A stretch of 64,000 nt of DNA, taken from positions 9,785,725-9,849,724 of the forward strand of contig OZ022260.1 of the NCBI GenBank assembly GCA_963978905.1. The letters are read 5' to 3'. Both the position numbers and the translations under genes were made by a program. The notes below the pieces were generated by a model. The model made no database searches and was not told where the DNA came from. It saw only the letters and a list, made by a program, of their open reading frames with translations. This DNA is from Trichostrongylus colubriformis (Eukaryota; Nematoda; Chromadorea; Rhabditida; Trichostrongylidae). Every line of letters starts with the position of its first letter. Position 1 is the first letter of the stretch. Of this stretch, positions 31,437 through 43,784 are shown one piece after another.

Positions 31437-31950
31437 TTGATGGTTCACAGGTCATCAAATAGGAACTTCGTGAACGATTTACTCAAAAACAGTGGTGGGG
31501 CTGATGTGAGCTCGCGCTACTTACACTATCCTTACCACTTTCTTGATATGAAACGTCCACGGGAATTCCGTGATTCCATTCCTCTCAAAATCTCTCTACC
31601 GGATACAGTACATGAAGAGGAACACGAGAAGAACCGAGAAAATTCCTTGGTTTTGAAGCAGAAATCAAAAAACAGGAAGAAAATGTAGCGCAGTTCATAT
31701 CTTCGCGCTCAATGTTGAATTGCTCTCCACTCTACGTCCTTCACCATGTGACTGTCGCCTCACTGCCCTTAGAGCCCTTGTGGCCACGCCCCCTCAGACG
31801 CCCCACCTCGTCGGACGTCACTTCGATGGACGTCATTTCAGTCGGGGCCTTATTATTTGCGTGAAACTTTGCATACGGCCCATACTATGCAAATACAATA
31901 TGAATATGTGGATAACAGAAGAACTCAGTTTTCGTTGACGATTCCGTTAA
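31437..31950 (+). repeat. Dispersed unit with an ORF remnant and half of a TTAA MITE
   Basis: 31555-31690 encodes ...DSIPLKISLPDTVHEEEHEK... with coding-like codons and stops at 31686. A diverged copy of the same coding stretch lies at 41440-41585. In both places it is followed within about 250 bp by the right half of the TTAA MITE (here ending GACGATTCCG-TTAA, 31947-31950). The pair may derive from a larger element carrying this frame, or from a duplicated gene end. Confidence 0.5.
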
Positions 31951-31959
31951 CTTTGATGT

Positions 31960-32410
31960 AAGCGGAAGATTCTCCCCATTGAAATGTCTGCGGGAAAGAT
32001 GAGATGGGCGTAAGCAAATGAGGACGGATCGGACTCACAAAAGTTTTCACAAGCGCTATAAAACCATGAGAATGCCTGAAGAGATAGAGGTGTCTGGAAC
32101 AGAATATCGCGGGAAATCGTCTTCATGAGGTTTTTACTCGCAAGCAAAATGCTGCCAGAAATGGAAAACGTGATTGGACCACTTTGTTAGAAGTAATTTC
32201 GTTTGAAGAAGTCAGATTTCCAGTGAGTTGTCTTCACAGCATAAATAAATAATCATATAGTAAAGAGCGCGGCGGTATACGCCATGCATTTAACAAGAGC
32301 CTCGATCATTTAGGCACATTTGATCATTTGAATAAGAGACGTGGAAGGCGTGGAGGTATGCCAGATTTCTCAGTGAATGGTGACCTCATGGGGCTGATGT
32401 CAACCTTCAT
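31960..32410. other. Intergenic, no gene seen
   Basis: No supported features. Confidence 0.35.
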
Positions 32411-32416
32411 GATTTT

Positions 32417-32556
32417 CTGAATTTTCCATTCTGCGATTTTGTGGTGTCGCACTTTCGCACGCGATTCTGCAGTGCTCAACTTCGTATGCGGTGTCGCGAC
32501 ACCTTCCGGAACCGCAAAGTCGCAAAATCGCAAAATTGTGAAATCTGACGTCGGCC
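32417..32556. mobile_element. Palindromic MITE, 'tgcgattttg' type
   Basis: Left ttctgcgattttgtggtgtcgc and right cgcaaaatcgcaaaattgtg are inverted. The same palindrome occurs at 38345-38490 and partly at 12985-13080. Confidence 0.6.
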
Positions 32557-32559
32557 AGG

Positions 32560-34150
32560 GTAAACGAGCCACGCTTTGCCACAAGTTCGTGCCAATATCG
32601 CGGGTTGTGACTGACAAGCTCCCTGAGCCAAGTACGACCGACGAGGCTCTGACGAATATGAACGAGCTATCCCCACGGGACCCGTATAGAAATTGATGTC
32701 GGTCGCAAAACATTCATGCGGCTATATTACCACAGTTTGTCAATTTTTCCAACATTTTGTCAATTTTTTTGCATCTTAACGAGAGAAGAGAGTACATCCG
32801 CAGTAGCTGGAGGAATTTGTTGCAAGTTGTAGGTTAGCAGCGCTCTTCTGGGGAAATCTATCGTTTGGGTGCTCCACGACTCACGATTATTCAAGGATAT
32901 TGTTACAACGGGGAGCAGCCAAACGTGGAAGGCACACACCGAGTAACTGGCAACTGGAAAGTATGTATATAGCGAAGACAAACTAAGAAAATTAAAGAAT
33001 CTTCCTTTCTTATCAAAATTTCCCAGTCTGGTCGTTTAAAAAGCTTCGAAAAATTCACGAAAAAGTGAGTCAAGGGAGCAATCGCCAATCTTCGGATAGA
33101 TCCGTTGACTTAATTCTCTTCGGGAAACTGCCAATCAAATAAATAAATGGCATCAAAAATGGGGTGGGCATCAACCAGAAAAACAGATCTGGGAATCGAA
33201 CTGCTTGCAGCACACTGACATCCGCATCCTTAAATCGAAAATTCCTAGCGATTGGGGGATCGCTCGAGTTTAGCCGTAACCAGCTACTGACTAGGGTCGA
33301 GCATAGCGTTGAGGGCAATTTCAGAAAATTACGACTCTCACGAAAATTTCATGAGAAATACGAGCCCTTTCCTTTTTTCTCTTCGACGGCCTTCTCCTAT
33401 AGATTCGTCGAGGAAGACTTCAAAAAAAATATGACCCCTCCAATCCTGAATACGACCCCCATTTTCCAACCCAAATAGATCCCCAATCGAGGATTTCTGT
33501 GCGGAGATCTGAGCACTGAATCGGCACAACTAAAAAGAATTCTAATTTATTTCTTACCACAGACGTCGACAGGGATGCAGATCAGACAAGAGCTTGGAAA
33601 AAGTGGATATGGACTTTCGACGGGTTGACAGATCCATGAGGAGAAAAGATGGTAGAAACGGAACTGCTGGCCTTAAGGCCGGAGTTAGAGCAATCATATG
33701 CAGAAATCAGGAATACATTTGTAGCGAACACAGTTTCCATCATTTGATGTCAAAAATATGCTTACTTGCTCCATTTAACAAAAAACTCGAAACAATGTGA
33801 ATATTTAACAACTTCTCTTGAAAAGAACTGCCACCCAAAATAAAAACCTGCCAGCTTCTTTGCCAAATTTAGGTTATTGGCCGCCCAGCAGGATTGAAAA
33901 AAATGGAACTTCCCAAGCTAGTAATTAGATGGGTACGCACCTCACTCCAGCAGGGATACCAACGATAGCTCTCAACTCTTGGGTTTGTGATAAGATCAGC
34001 CCAAACGAACCATAATCAGCGATTTTCAAAATAAGTGTGGGCTTCTAAGAGATAAGATATATACGATAGCTTCACAAGCGGGCAGCGGATAAAATTAAGT
34101 GAAGCGCTGTGAAAATTCAGGCTTTAACCTGATCACCAAATTGAACATCT
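32560..34150. other. Intergenic, weak exon candidates only
   Basis: After CTTACCACAG at 33562 a plus frame of about 79 codons (...KVDMDFRRVDRSMRRKDGRN...) stays open to 33800, but codon bias is mixed and there is no partner exon. Nothing else is supportable. Confidence 0.3.
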
Positions 34151-34164
34151 AATAACCTGGGTAT

Positions 34165-34385
34165 GGTAATGTTCAGAGTTAGCAATACGAGCAATTCGCG
34201 TGATATAACCGGAAAGAGAAAGATGCGCATCGATCATGCGATTTAGGCGATCGTGCGATTCACGCGATTGAGGCGACCAGGCGATGCAGCAGGTGGAAAA
34301 GATTAGGTACGTCTCGATCAGATGAATAATACGCCGGAATCGCGTGAATCGCGCGATCATCTGACTCGCGAACTCTGAGCAATGC
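34165..34385. mobile_element. GC-word TIR MITE copy
   Basis: Left aatgttcagagttagcaata and right gcgaactctgagcaatgcc are inverted; the interior consists of gcgattcacgcgattgaggc words. Same family as 1235-1904. Confidence 0.65.
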
Positions 34386-34734
34386 CTGTAGAACAACACC
34401 TAGTATTGAGTGCACAGCTCCAGTACTCCATGAATGGATTCCCATATGGCAAAATTATTAAAAGATCATTATGGCGTTGCACTGCAGTGGGAGCAAACAT
34501 CAGAAAAAAGTAGGAAAGCTGCTATCGAGAGAATTATTGCAAACAGGAGCAGAATAAGAATGCACAGAATCTGTCCTCAATGACTCTACGATAAACCTAT
34601 GGTACATGCATCGATCGATTCTCATGGTATACCAGAACAAGGAATAAAAGATGTATGGCGCAATTAAATTCAGAGGGGGCGCAAAGTAATGTAACAGCAC
34701 AGAAAGAATCGGATAAAACGACCAAAACGCGAGA

Positions 34735-34965
34735 AGTAGACCCCTCCCTCATTCCTTCTCTATTGCTCCCTCTGCACGACCAACTGTTAAGGGGTAGATG
34801 CAGACAGCGAGGGGCTATGCCAACCACCTCCAGTTGTTGCCGCACCTTCGCAGAAACTCGGTCAGTGAAGCGGCTAGAAGAGATGAGATCGCGATAGATA
34901 CCTCAAAGACGCGCATTCCAACACGAACTTCGCCGCGGATCATCTTTCCCTAACTAGCCTTCCCA
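34735..34965. repeat. Dispersed repeat, copy 2
   Basis: Shares gcagacagcgaggggctatg and flanking sequence with 28670-28900, and a distal part (gccgcggatcatctttccc) with 400-415. Confidence 0.5.
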
Positions 34966-35016
34966 CCGACAGAAAACGTCGTTCTTAATTCTGCCCTACT
35001 CAATGCCCTTCTTCGT

Positions 35017-35257
35017 GTGTGTACCCTTATGTCAGGTTTTTCGCACGGCGGCATGTCGCAAGCGAAGCAATGCGAACGAGCTAAAGGGGCTATTATGTTG
35101 GGTCCCGATGCGATCACAAGTAAACCGCGTATCGCGCCCCTAGCATTACCTTGTCATCGTTCTAAGACCCAACAACCGCAACACGCATAGCTCGCACATA
35201 CTGCGTCGGACGCCGCTCGTCGTCGTGCGAATTCCTGACATAAGGGTACACACCCAC
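35017..35257. mobile_element. Palindromic TIR MITE, 'gtacccttatgtcagg' ends
   Basis: Left tgtgtacccttatgtcaggt and right cctgacataagggtacacac are inverted. GC-rich interior, no ORF. Ends resemble those at 25383 and 45613 (gtagccttatgtcgga), suggesting a superfamily relation. Confidence 0.7.
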
Positions 35258-35259
35258 TT

Positions 35260-35840
35260 CTGCCGTAGCCATCAAATTCGTTTAACCTGAGTCCAAAAAC
35301 AAACTACTTAGACTCTCGTTTTAGAAAAAATTCCGTCATGATTTATTCATTCTAGCCCCATGGCCACCTTCCTCTAAACACTTACAAAATCCTCTTAGCT
35401 TAATCTGCAAAGTATAATGGTTGAAAACTACCAAAATAACCACAGCAGTACGGTAGATAGAGCCACGCTCCTTTGTCTATAATTCTATTAAGATAACTCC
35501 TTTAGAACTAAATTGCACCAGCACCATGCACTTGACTGTTAACCAAAAGCCTTATTCCGGGGATAAGAGAATAGATGAAAGCACGAAAATTTGAAAGGAT
35601 GACTGAATGTGTTGAATAAATTAGCGACAGCCAAGAGAAAATGGCCCGCCCGATTGAACACCTGCCTTAACCTAAAAAGTAAAGGCCAAAATCGGGGTTA
35701 ATGTCATTAAAAATTATCCATGTCTTGACTAAAATGGCCAGTACAGCCTGACCCAGTTATCCGTTGGCCAGTCACAAATTGACGTGGGCCGTCCGAGAAA
35801 TCGCCGTCGCGCCGATTAGGCGCTACCACAGGATATTTGA
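35260..35840. other. Intergenic, no gene seen
   Basis: No supported features. Confidence 0.35.
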
Positions 35841-35842
35841 TT

Positions 35843-36646
35843 TCAGTTTAATTGCGGGAATCGGTCGGAGCTTTGATATAGGAATTCGGTGGCCCCTCCT
35901 AAAGATTTTTCATTGAGCAGCAGGGAAGAAAAGGGGACGTCACCTTGAAGGACAGCAAATGATGCTGTTCCCAAGGGCATGTATGGGGCGGCACGGAATG
36001 AGGAGAGAATTAAATTGTCGAACACATATGGACTGCTGTTATCTCCTCATCACCTCCCAAAGCGTCTAGGGAAAAAGTGCTTCCTTGAAATCCTGAGCAT
36101 CAATGGAATCGTTCCAAAGCAACGGGGACGTTGTCCGTCAGAGAAGAAACATTAGGGAGCACGCATAAAAGCTCACCGTTCCTATAACATCCGAGTAGGG
36201 ACACTACTCAAGGGCCGAACAAACAAAATAAGATGGATAAATAGCAATTTTCCCCTCATAAAATGTGTCGAAGTGAGAATAGCAAGACGAAGGGGCATGC
36301 GACGGGCGTGGCTGGCAGGATGGAAATGGGCGTGGCCACGGGATGCTTCCGCAAATTGCGTTAGCCACAGACACCAGCCGAACACTTGTTTATTCGGCCA
36401 CATAGCTGTATACACTGCGGGTCATTTGAGGTACTAACAAAGGCCATCTGAAACACTCGAGGGGAGGGGGTCATGAGAAACAGTTCGGACCGCCTTACCT
36501 TGAACTGTAGGAGGGGTCACAGCCAGTGTCAAGCATTGGGCCGGGGAAAATATTTGAAAAAACGATCCCCACATACTACTTAAATGCGATACATTCCAAG
36601 GATAAGACCACCCCGTTGTCAATTGGTTGTCCCCCAGAAAAGGTCG
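35843..36646 (-). CDS. Candidate minus-strand gene, two or more exons, unknown protein
   Basis: Exon X (36646 to 36499) lacks an ATG, reads ...QLTTGWSYPWNVSHLSSMWG... and ends at a good donor CAAG|GTAAGG, phase 1. Exon Y (36032 to 35843) opens after AACAGCAG, reads ...PYMPLGTASFAVLQGDVPFS... and stops at TGA 35845-35843. Both have strong coding codon bias. Between them 36010-36190 also has minus-strand coding-like frames (...VSSLTDNVPVALERF) but phases could not be reconciled, so middle exons are missing or the locus is a pseudogene. No family is recognised. Confidence 0.38.
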
Positions 36647-37330
36647 TCAATCGATTGAAAATCATAGTACTTCCCACCTAGCTCAAAATAATGAGTTGTG
36701 CAACAAGTTCGTTTGGTTTCATAAACTCTTTTTTTCACAAAGATTCCTTTATTTTCCGACAAAGTGTATGTATGAATGTACTCGATGAAGCTCTTTCCGC
36801 TCTAAAAAAATCCTGTTATTCCTTCCTCGAGCTATCCAGTGGATAAATTTTTGAAGGCTCAGGAAAGAAAGACGCTGTAGACAAAATCTGCACTTTCTTT
36901 GCTCATCATCGATGTCCATAAAGCTGATTTTCTAATTCCATGCAATCACATGAGAGGAATCTTACTCTATCGATCTACTTACTATTCAATTTAGGTTTCT
37001 GGTCAAATTAAATTATCTCATAAAACCTCTACTATAAGGGAAGCAGAGCAGGTGTCGAAAGCACAGATTTTTGCCTCCTGGCCACTTCATTATTGGCCCT
37101 CAAAAATAATAAATAACTGAACATTTCGAGAAACGGATACTACTGTAGGACAGAAAAAGCTCATTTGAACACATATATATATATACTTTGACGAAAGACA
37201 AAATAGAAATTGTCAAAAAATGATATTAAAAAACCGAACGACCTCATTGCACAATCAAATTTCAGCATTGATCAGACATATTTGAAAAATAACATCTGAT
37301 AGCCTCAACCCCGCTTGGTCTTGGTTGCAG

Positions 37331-37616
37331 AGCCCCTTGTGAGCCATATCAGAACGTCAACGACACTCCGGAAATCGCTATTGTTACAGCTGTTCGACAA
37401 GCCAGGCAGCTATGGATTCTTCCCACGCGGCGGTTCCAGCCATCATTAGAGGATTTACGAAAGCGATATGCCGGCCATCCAGGCGCCCAGCCTCTTCAAG
37501 AACGTTCCGATTGCGCTGGACAGCAGGAACAAAAACCGGGAACGATAATTTTCCACCACCCAGAGCCAGGTGGTCGTGGTGGTGGTGACATTAAAATGTG
37601 CCCCGTTGAACAATGA
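37331..37616. CDS. Coding-like exon, strand ambiguous
   Basis: On + a 94-codon frame follows a good GGTTGCAG acceptor and ends at TGA 37614-37616 (...PEIAIVTAVRQARQLWILP...). On - the same DNA gives a frame of about 69 codons (...LEEAGRLDGRHIAFVNPLMM...) ending beside a donor-like CT|GTAACA near 37392. The minus product looks more like a globular protein and would agree with the minus-strand candidate at 35843-36646; the plus product is rich in R/Q/P/G, as antisense frames often are, but has the better acceptor. One of the two is probably real. Confidence 0.35.
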
Positions 37617-37619
37617 ATC

Positions 37620-38340
37620 GTTCACGCTCAGTTAACCGCCGTCAGGGCGCTGTATGACTGTGAGAAACGGGGGAAAAACACCGTATAAGGCCATAGCCAG
37701 GAGGATGCAATGAAATCGAATGTGATTCATTTGAATCATCAGAGAGAACCGCGAATTGTGAAGACAAATAAGACGGACGGACGGACGGACATAAGCGGGT
37801 GTGTGTGTCGTCAATTAGCGACATAAACAAAAGGACGCCCAGCAGCCACCCAGGATTACGGTAGCTTAGAGGGCGATAACCTCGGTCGCCGTCAACTCCG
37901 TAGGGAAACGAATCCCATTTTCTCTTCTTTTTTTGTTCAAGTGGCAGCTATTGGGCGTCGAAGTCTTGAGGGAAAACATAAAACTGCTTTATCAATGTGT
38001 CAGAATTGTCAGTTTTGAGAAAGAATACACGATATCCGACGAATTTGAAACATTATACGCAACATTGTGTAAAGTTGCTAAGTACCTGTGAAGTGATAAT
38101 TGAAAATGAAGTGTAGATAAATGACAACGGCAAGTATAGCTTCAAAAAAAAAGTACTTCGAAGACGAAGCACAGCTACCTCCTTTGAGCAAAATGGAATA
38201 GGAATAAATGAGTTCTAAAAACGAAAAGAATGGCGCTAAAGTGAAATAGGATAATTTTGAAGCAGCGCATACAACCGTTATCTCTAAAGCCCCGCGATAA
38301 AACGAAGACAGGCAAAAAAATGAACGAGATTCGAGGCCTA
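37620..38340. other. Intergenic, no gene seen
   Basis: Contains a short (GGAC)4-like tract near 37773. No supported gene. Confidence 0.35.
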
Positions 38341-38344
38341 GGGG

Positions 38345-38490
38345 CAGACTGCGATTTTGCGATCCTGCGATTGTGCTGTGTCGCACTTTTGCAAGCGATT
38401 CTGCGGTCTTGAGTTTTGCAGTGTGGCAACTTCGTGTGCGAAGACATGACACCGCAAAATCGCGAAATCGCAGAATCGTTAAATCATGAA
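38345..38490. mobile_element. Palindromic MITE, 'tgcgattttg' type
   Basis: Left gactgcgattttgcgatcct and right cgcaaaatcgcgaaatcgca are inverted, as in 32417-32556. Confidence 0.6.
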
Positions 38491-38499
38491 GGCTGACAA

Positions 38500-39305
38500 T
38501 GGCTCAAGGGAGGGTGCTACTGGAGTTGGGGGGGGGGCAGTACACTGTGCTCTGCGTCTCTAACGCTATGGCTAGAGCGCAGAGAAGCCATAACGATAGC
38601 CGAATCGGGCTCGAATTCTGCGTGAAAACGATTTTGATGAAGCAAATTCGCGCTTTTCTTATCCTATGTTACCTAAGCCTTGGAGAAGGAGATTCTCTTT
38701 CCCTAGACTTCGGCGAATACGCGTAAGTGATGTTCAGTCTAGTTAAAACGAATTTTGCGTAATATACTGATGGAAGAATAATTCAATCGTTTTCTCAGTT
38801 AGTTAGCTGTATCTAGGCATAAAATAACCTTGAGAGTGCCTATAAGCAGAAATTGGGTGCGACTTATGCTTTCGTCGAGTGTTCCATTAACTCCAGTAGC
38901 ACTCAAGAAAGCGTAAGCGTCATCGAAAAATTTGAAAGAATGAGGATCGTCCGAGGAATTAGTCTATAGCCAATATCTGCAACCCGGACGAGCATTTGCG
39001 AATTTTTGGCAATCCCGACGCGCAACTGCGGAAGCGACATTTTTAGCGGGAAATCTCAAAATTTCAAGTAGAACGCGGGATAGCAAAATGTGGTTTCGTC
39101 AATTTAAATTTGTTTTACTTATCATTTGTTCTTAAGATTTTCGTTATTATTTCTAACTCGCATTTTAACTAGTTTTGGAATAATTAACTCGATGTGTCCT
39201 ACTTCAGAGGTTAACTGTATAACACGGTTACCCTCCAATTGTCGTGCTGCCTGCTTTGATGGTGGGAAGCCGAGAACAGACTGATCAACTCAATTGTTGA
39301 ATCTT
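38500..39305. other. Intergenic, no gene seen
   Basis: A run of nine G lies at 38530. No supported gene. Confidence 0.35.
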
Positions 39306-39309
39306 TGTT

Positions 39310-39482
39310 AGGGCACGTTCATACTTTGCGGTGCCGACGGCAAGGCGTACCTGCGTGTCTCTGCGTCTCCGCCTGTACCGCCCTTTCCTTGCCTGTGCTG
39401 TCTCTAAATCTGCACGTGCCACTCTGCCTCAGTGCCCGTTCACGCAGCCACGCCCTGCCGGCGCAGAGTACGAACGTGCCAT
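39310..39482. mobile_element. MITE of the 'tatgaacgcggcc' family, intact copy
   Basis: Left gggcacgttcatactttgcg and right gcgcagagtacgaacgtgcc are inverted; the interior has ctgcgtgtctctgcgtctcc. 173 bp, non-coding. Confidence 0.7.
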
Positions 39483-39576
39483 ATTCACAGCCGTAGGAGA
39501 GACTGAATGGGCGTCTATTAGAATGTTGTTAATGCAAAAATATTGATTGCAGGTAATCCAGGATATTAGATAGCAG

Positions 39577-39741
39577 GTGCGGCTAACTCAAGATGTTGGT
39601 AACAACATTTATAAAACCCTGCCTCCTATCGAACTGCGCAGAATGTCAAAGAGATTAGATTTAGATTTATTGCATGTGTTGATACATACGATCCTACACC
39701 ACTCACTTTCACCCATTTCATCATCATGCAAAGTATTCCAG
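39577..39741 (+). CDS. Candidate internal exon, unknown protein
   Basis: Fifty-five codons lie between TAGATAGCAG and a donor CAG|GTAACG, phase 0 at both ends. It reads VRLTQDVGNNIYKTLPPIEL, then RRMSKRLDLDLLHVLIHTIL. Codon bias is moderate. No neighbouring exon or family is recognised. Confidence 0.3.
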
Positions 39742-39744
39742 GTA

Positions 39745-41220
39745 ACGCTGCATTTCCCCAATGATCTGTTTAGAAACTCCATAAGATTGTTGAGGTGTCT
39801 ATTTTCGGAACACTTCTAATTGTTGGAAAAAATATATCGTGTGCTCATTCAAAACACAAAAGTTGTTCGGTTCCAGAAGACCACTCCAATATTACGACTG
39901 TTTCATTCCAGTTGCTTCCAAGTCAACCCTTATCCCTTCTTTTCCTCTTTAAATATTCCCCCTTACTTTTGACTATTCGTATTTTGGGAAGTGTTAAGTG
40001 ATTTGAAACTGAGATTCAAGGGCACCACTCACTAAAAGGATTACACAGTGTTGATTGATCCAATTTAGTCGGCTGCGCATTCAATCTTCTTTGAATTTGG
40101 GGTGCATTTGAATTCCTAATCGACCCAAACATTCATTTGCAGAATCGAAAGACCTCACTTCCGTGTACACAGTCTTCCATATGAATATAATAAGTCACAA
40201 AAAATAATAAAATAATTGTGCGAAACGGGAATGAAACTGACTCTTCGTTACAAAACCTCTAGTTCATATAAAATACTCTCAAACCTTTCAACTTAACAGT
40301 CATATTGAAGAAAGTAATAACTCAATGCAATCCCTCATAGTTTTCACGATTCAAGACTTCGAAAGATCTAACAACAACTTTATTATGACAGGTAACTTAT
40401 TTCATAGGGAAGAAGGATTTGATTGCTGTTGCATGGATCTAACCTGAAGAAGCGAACTGACTGCATCGGCAACCTCTAAAAGGAGCTTTTCCTTGACATT
40501 TGGTCACCTACAACTGAACAAGTGACGGAGTACACTGGACTGATCTGAGTTTTTTGTCTGATTAATTACTTCCAGAACTAGTCTTCATTTACTGGCTTAT
40601 GCGCGCTGTGCGATAGCGAGAATATCACGGAAAAAAGCGGTAGGTCCGGGGGCCGATTATTTTCGAACTCTAACACACGTTTCTTTCGGCTTCTTCTTCC
40701 CGTTTTATGTCGTTAGTTTGCTAATTTTAGAGCTCAGAAGCTGTCTGACTGCTCAAAGACATCTTGGAATGGCATAGCATTTGTAGTTCCAGTTTTTCAT
40801 GCGTTGAGTGACAACGCAGTCCGTCACATCTGCCAACAAACACCATTCAATAACACAATTTACATATCGCAGTGGCGACCAGGCTGTGGCCCTACGGACC
40901 TCAATCAGGCAAGCCGGACGCCGACAAGACGGCTACGGAGGGTGGCATGAAGCATAGAGACAGAATGACAACGACGACGACGACGAACGTCATATTAAGC
41001 GCGGCTAGGCCTTTTATGAAGCCGAGATTGACCAACGACGTGAGGGAAGTGCTGCTGCCCTCCGTAGTGTTTGCTTCCACATCAGCGCAATGCTAGAAAA
41101 GAACAGGGGGGGGCTGCCAGTGATAATACCTACGTTGCAGACTTTTCTGATTAACGCGCTGGTCTACGCAGCTATGTGCTACATGCACTGTACGCTGGTA
41201 GCAAATACCTCTTCGAAACT
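39745..41220. other. Intergenic, no gene supported
   Basis: A frame at 40872-41096 (poly-Thr from ACG repeats on +, poly-Val on -) is open on both strands around an (ACG)n run and cannot be assigned. Confidence 0.3.
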
Positions 41221-41224
41221 GCAG

Positions 41225-41440
41225 TGCGGTTGTGTATCATTAGGAATAGATACTGCACAGCAACATACAGCCTATGCGTGCGAACTGGGAGTAACCATAC
41301 GAGGTGGGTCCCGAAAGGGTTTCCTGAAATGAAGCACAGGTCATGGTATCGCTCTAGGACTCAACTACGTACGATGGCGACCCTAGCTCGCTTATTTGTC
41401 TCGTCACACGCACGACCGCGCAGCGCGAATTTTCTGTCTT
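41225..41440. repeat. Decayed copy of the 29037-29257 MITE family
   Basis: Left tgtgtatcattaggaatag and right gcgcgaattttctgtctta match the two ends of that family in diverged form. Confidence 0.4.
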
Positions 41441-41862
41441 AAAAGAATCCACAGGATTTCATGATTCTATCTCCTCTTAAGATCACTTTACAAAATGATG
41501 TACGTGAAAAGAAATACGAGAAGAGCCGAGCATTTTCATTCATTTCGAAGCAGAAATCGAAGAGCTGGAAGAAGTTGTTTGAATTCCCGCCGAGTAACAT
41601 TTGAACAACCGTCAACACTCAGAGCGCTGTTCAAATTTTTGCGCCCAAATTGAATTGCCTCTCACTCTGCGCTCTGGCCATATGAACTTGGTCACTTTGC
41701 TCCTTAGCTCTCCAGCGTTCACACTCACTCGGACGTCCCGCCCTGTCGTCCGTCGCTTTGGTTGACTCTATCTCAATTGGATTCTTGATGCGCGCGTGAA
41801 ACTTTGCATGTGGCCCTCTAGTAAGCGAATATAACATAAATATTTCGGTAACGGAAGAACTT
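41440..41862 (+). repeat. Second copy of the ORF-remnant plus half-MITE unit
   Basis: 41440-41585 aligns with 31555-31690 (frame ...SPLKITLQNDVREKKYEKSR...). 41640-41862 is the right half of the TTAA MITE (cgtgaaactttgcatgtggc, then aatataacataaatat). Confidence 0.5.
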
Positions 41863-41879
41863 GAAGGAAGTGATAGGGG

Positions 41880-42150
41880 TAATTCATGTCGAATATGGTA
41901 AGATCATCAACTATCAAGGCCGAGGCGCTTAATAGTACGAAAGTGAAGAAATATCGGAATGAAACGGCTGAAAACCTGAGATGCCGTTGATTCTCAAAAG
42001 GAACGGGTGGGGCTGAAAAAAAAGCGGCGAGCCGGGATAAAACAAGTGACAGCTGTTGAAGAAGACGGCTCTCATGAAGCTTGGCCTTTCTCATTAAAAT
42101 TTCGACACATACGCCCTTCTTAAACCCCCAACTTTCATTTGTCGCGCAAA
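41880..42150. repeat. Repeat R3, left arm of a 2.2-kb inverted pair
   Basis: About 270 bp matching the reverse complement of 43785-44095 over its whole length (gataaaacaagtgacagctg is identical). See also 31240-31425. Confidence 0.75.
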
Positions 42151-42154
42151 GGCG

Positions 42155-43390
42155 AAAAACCGCAACCCAGCCACGACATAGTTTCCATCTTTTTTGGAAC
42201 TACTCCTGGTTAGACTTCGAATTTTCCGTTTGCATGCGGAAAGCCTTTTAAGAAGCTCCATCCTAAAATCTATCTTCAGGAATCTACCCTTGAATGAAAG
42301 CTATATTTATCCAGTACCTTTCCATTAGCTACATTCACTAAATCAATTAGAAATGGCTATCAGAATTGGGAGGCATGCAAATTACTGGAAATTGAAAATA
42401 GGGTTAGGCATTCCCCAAAAACATGCAAATCTTGGATCGGAACGAGCCAATGTATTACACTTTTGCTTTTAGAAAAAAATAAGAAAAATCCAGATTAAGG
42501 AGAAAGTTATCGAAGCGGTGCTTGGGTGAGGGCTTTTGATCAGTGACTGATTAGTAAGAGATCAAATGAGATGAGAGAAAAGTTATTAATTATAGAGAAT
42601 TTATTCTCGAGCCCAGAATAGCGTCTACAAGATCATTGCTAGAATTTTAAGAAATTGCAGTTTTTCATGATTGAAGAACTTTACCTCGAATGTGGAAATT
42701 TCTCTATTTTTTTATTAAAATGTAGTATCGAAGAACGCAGAGAACGGCGAGGTTTCGCCGAGGGGGAAGCTATGAATGGGTGATTCGTGTTGGAGAGATT
42801 TGTTGGTAGCCAAAGAGTGCTATGGGCTCTCTGGAGACACTTCAGCTGTCAGCTTTCTGAGCGCCTCTTCAGCACGCTCTCATTCGAATCTGCCGTAGAA
42901 GAATCGGTAATGGCCAGTAGCCGTACAAGCAGAAATTCTCACAAATTCAGCCGCATCACTCAACTTGTTGGCCGCTTTTCGGCTCGGATTAGCATCCGAA
43001 GCCATTCGTCACCAATGATCTTCTCCGAAAAGCCACAGGATTAACCCGTCGCTCTGACAAATGGAGAAAATTGAGAGCGTGTGGTTTTTTGCCAACGCAG
43101 TATAGCAGTGCCGACGAATGAAAATAGGGAGAGCTGCTTTCCATGATTTGTTGGTTTCTGAACTTAACGAGACAGTTTTCAAGAGGTTATAGAGAGTATG
43201 ACGGCTTGTCTCTTCGCCTCTCCAGCTGCCCTTTGATTTTGTTTCCGACTCCATCTGAATTTTGCATCGATCATCCTAATCTGGTACCATTGTGGAGTAC
43301 CAGATCAGAACAAGGACTTCTTTATGTTTGGCTGTGCTTTCGATAGCTTGTGCCAATTGAGAAAATTAGATGCCTTGACACGCAGCTAGT
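42155..43390. other. Interior of the R3 inverted pair, no gene supported
   Basis: A plus frame at 42787-43044 (Ser/Arg-rich) and a minus frame at 43009-43254 are open but lack splice context. No transposase motif was seen. Confidence 0.3.
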
Positions 43391-43394
43391 GTAA

Positions 43395-43530
43395 TGACAA
43401 ATGGCGCTCCTATCACAGGCGCGGTCCATGGTTCAATGCTGAGTCCACCTACCAAGCTTATCACCCTTAGGGGTCAGTAAATCGGTACCAGACTCGTGTG
43501 GAAGCAACAAGGAACATTGACCTGTACATC
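43395..43530 (+). mobile_element. SINE 5' fragment
   Basis: The head aatggcgctcctatcacagg...ggttcaatgctgagtcc (B-box-like GGTTCAATGC) is followed by ggtcagtaaatcggtaccag, which matches the body of the 8252-8553 SINE. The 3' tail is missing. Confidence 0.6.
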
Positions 43531-43784
43531 GTCTTTCTCCCTATATGGTCCGAATCGCATTTGATTACAATCACATTCCTAAACGCAGTAGAAGACATTG
43601 ACCAGCGCCAATTACACCATTTTTTTGCAGGCTGCAGATTTTCTATTTTTATCATACTATTTTCGACGCATTTTTATTTTTATAATTTTTCTATATAATT
43701 ATATTACGCCATATTCTTCATTTATTATATTTTCCCTATTAAAAACAATGATAGGTGTAATGTGAGTAATGAGACCTCCTAGAC

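Noticed and set aside
40872..41096. 74-codon plus ORF and a Val-rich antisense frame
   Set aside because: Both depend on an (ACG)n run; neither has convincing splice sites or resemblance.
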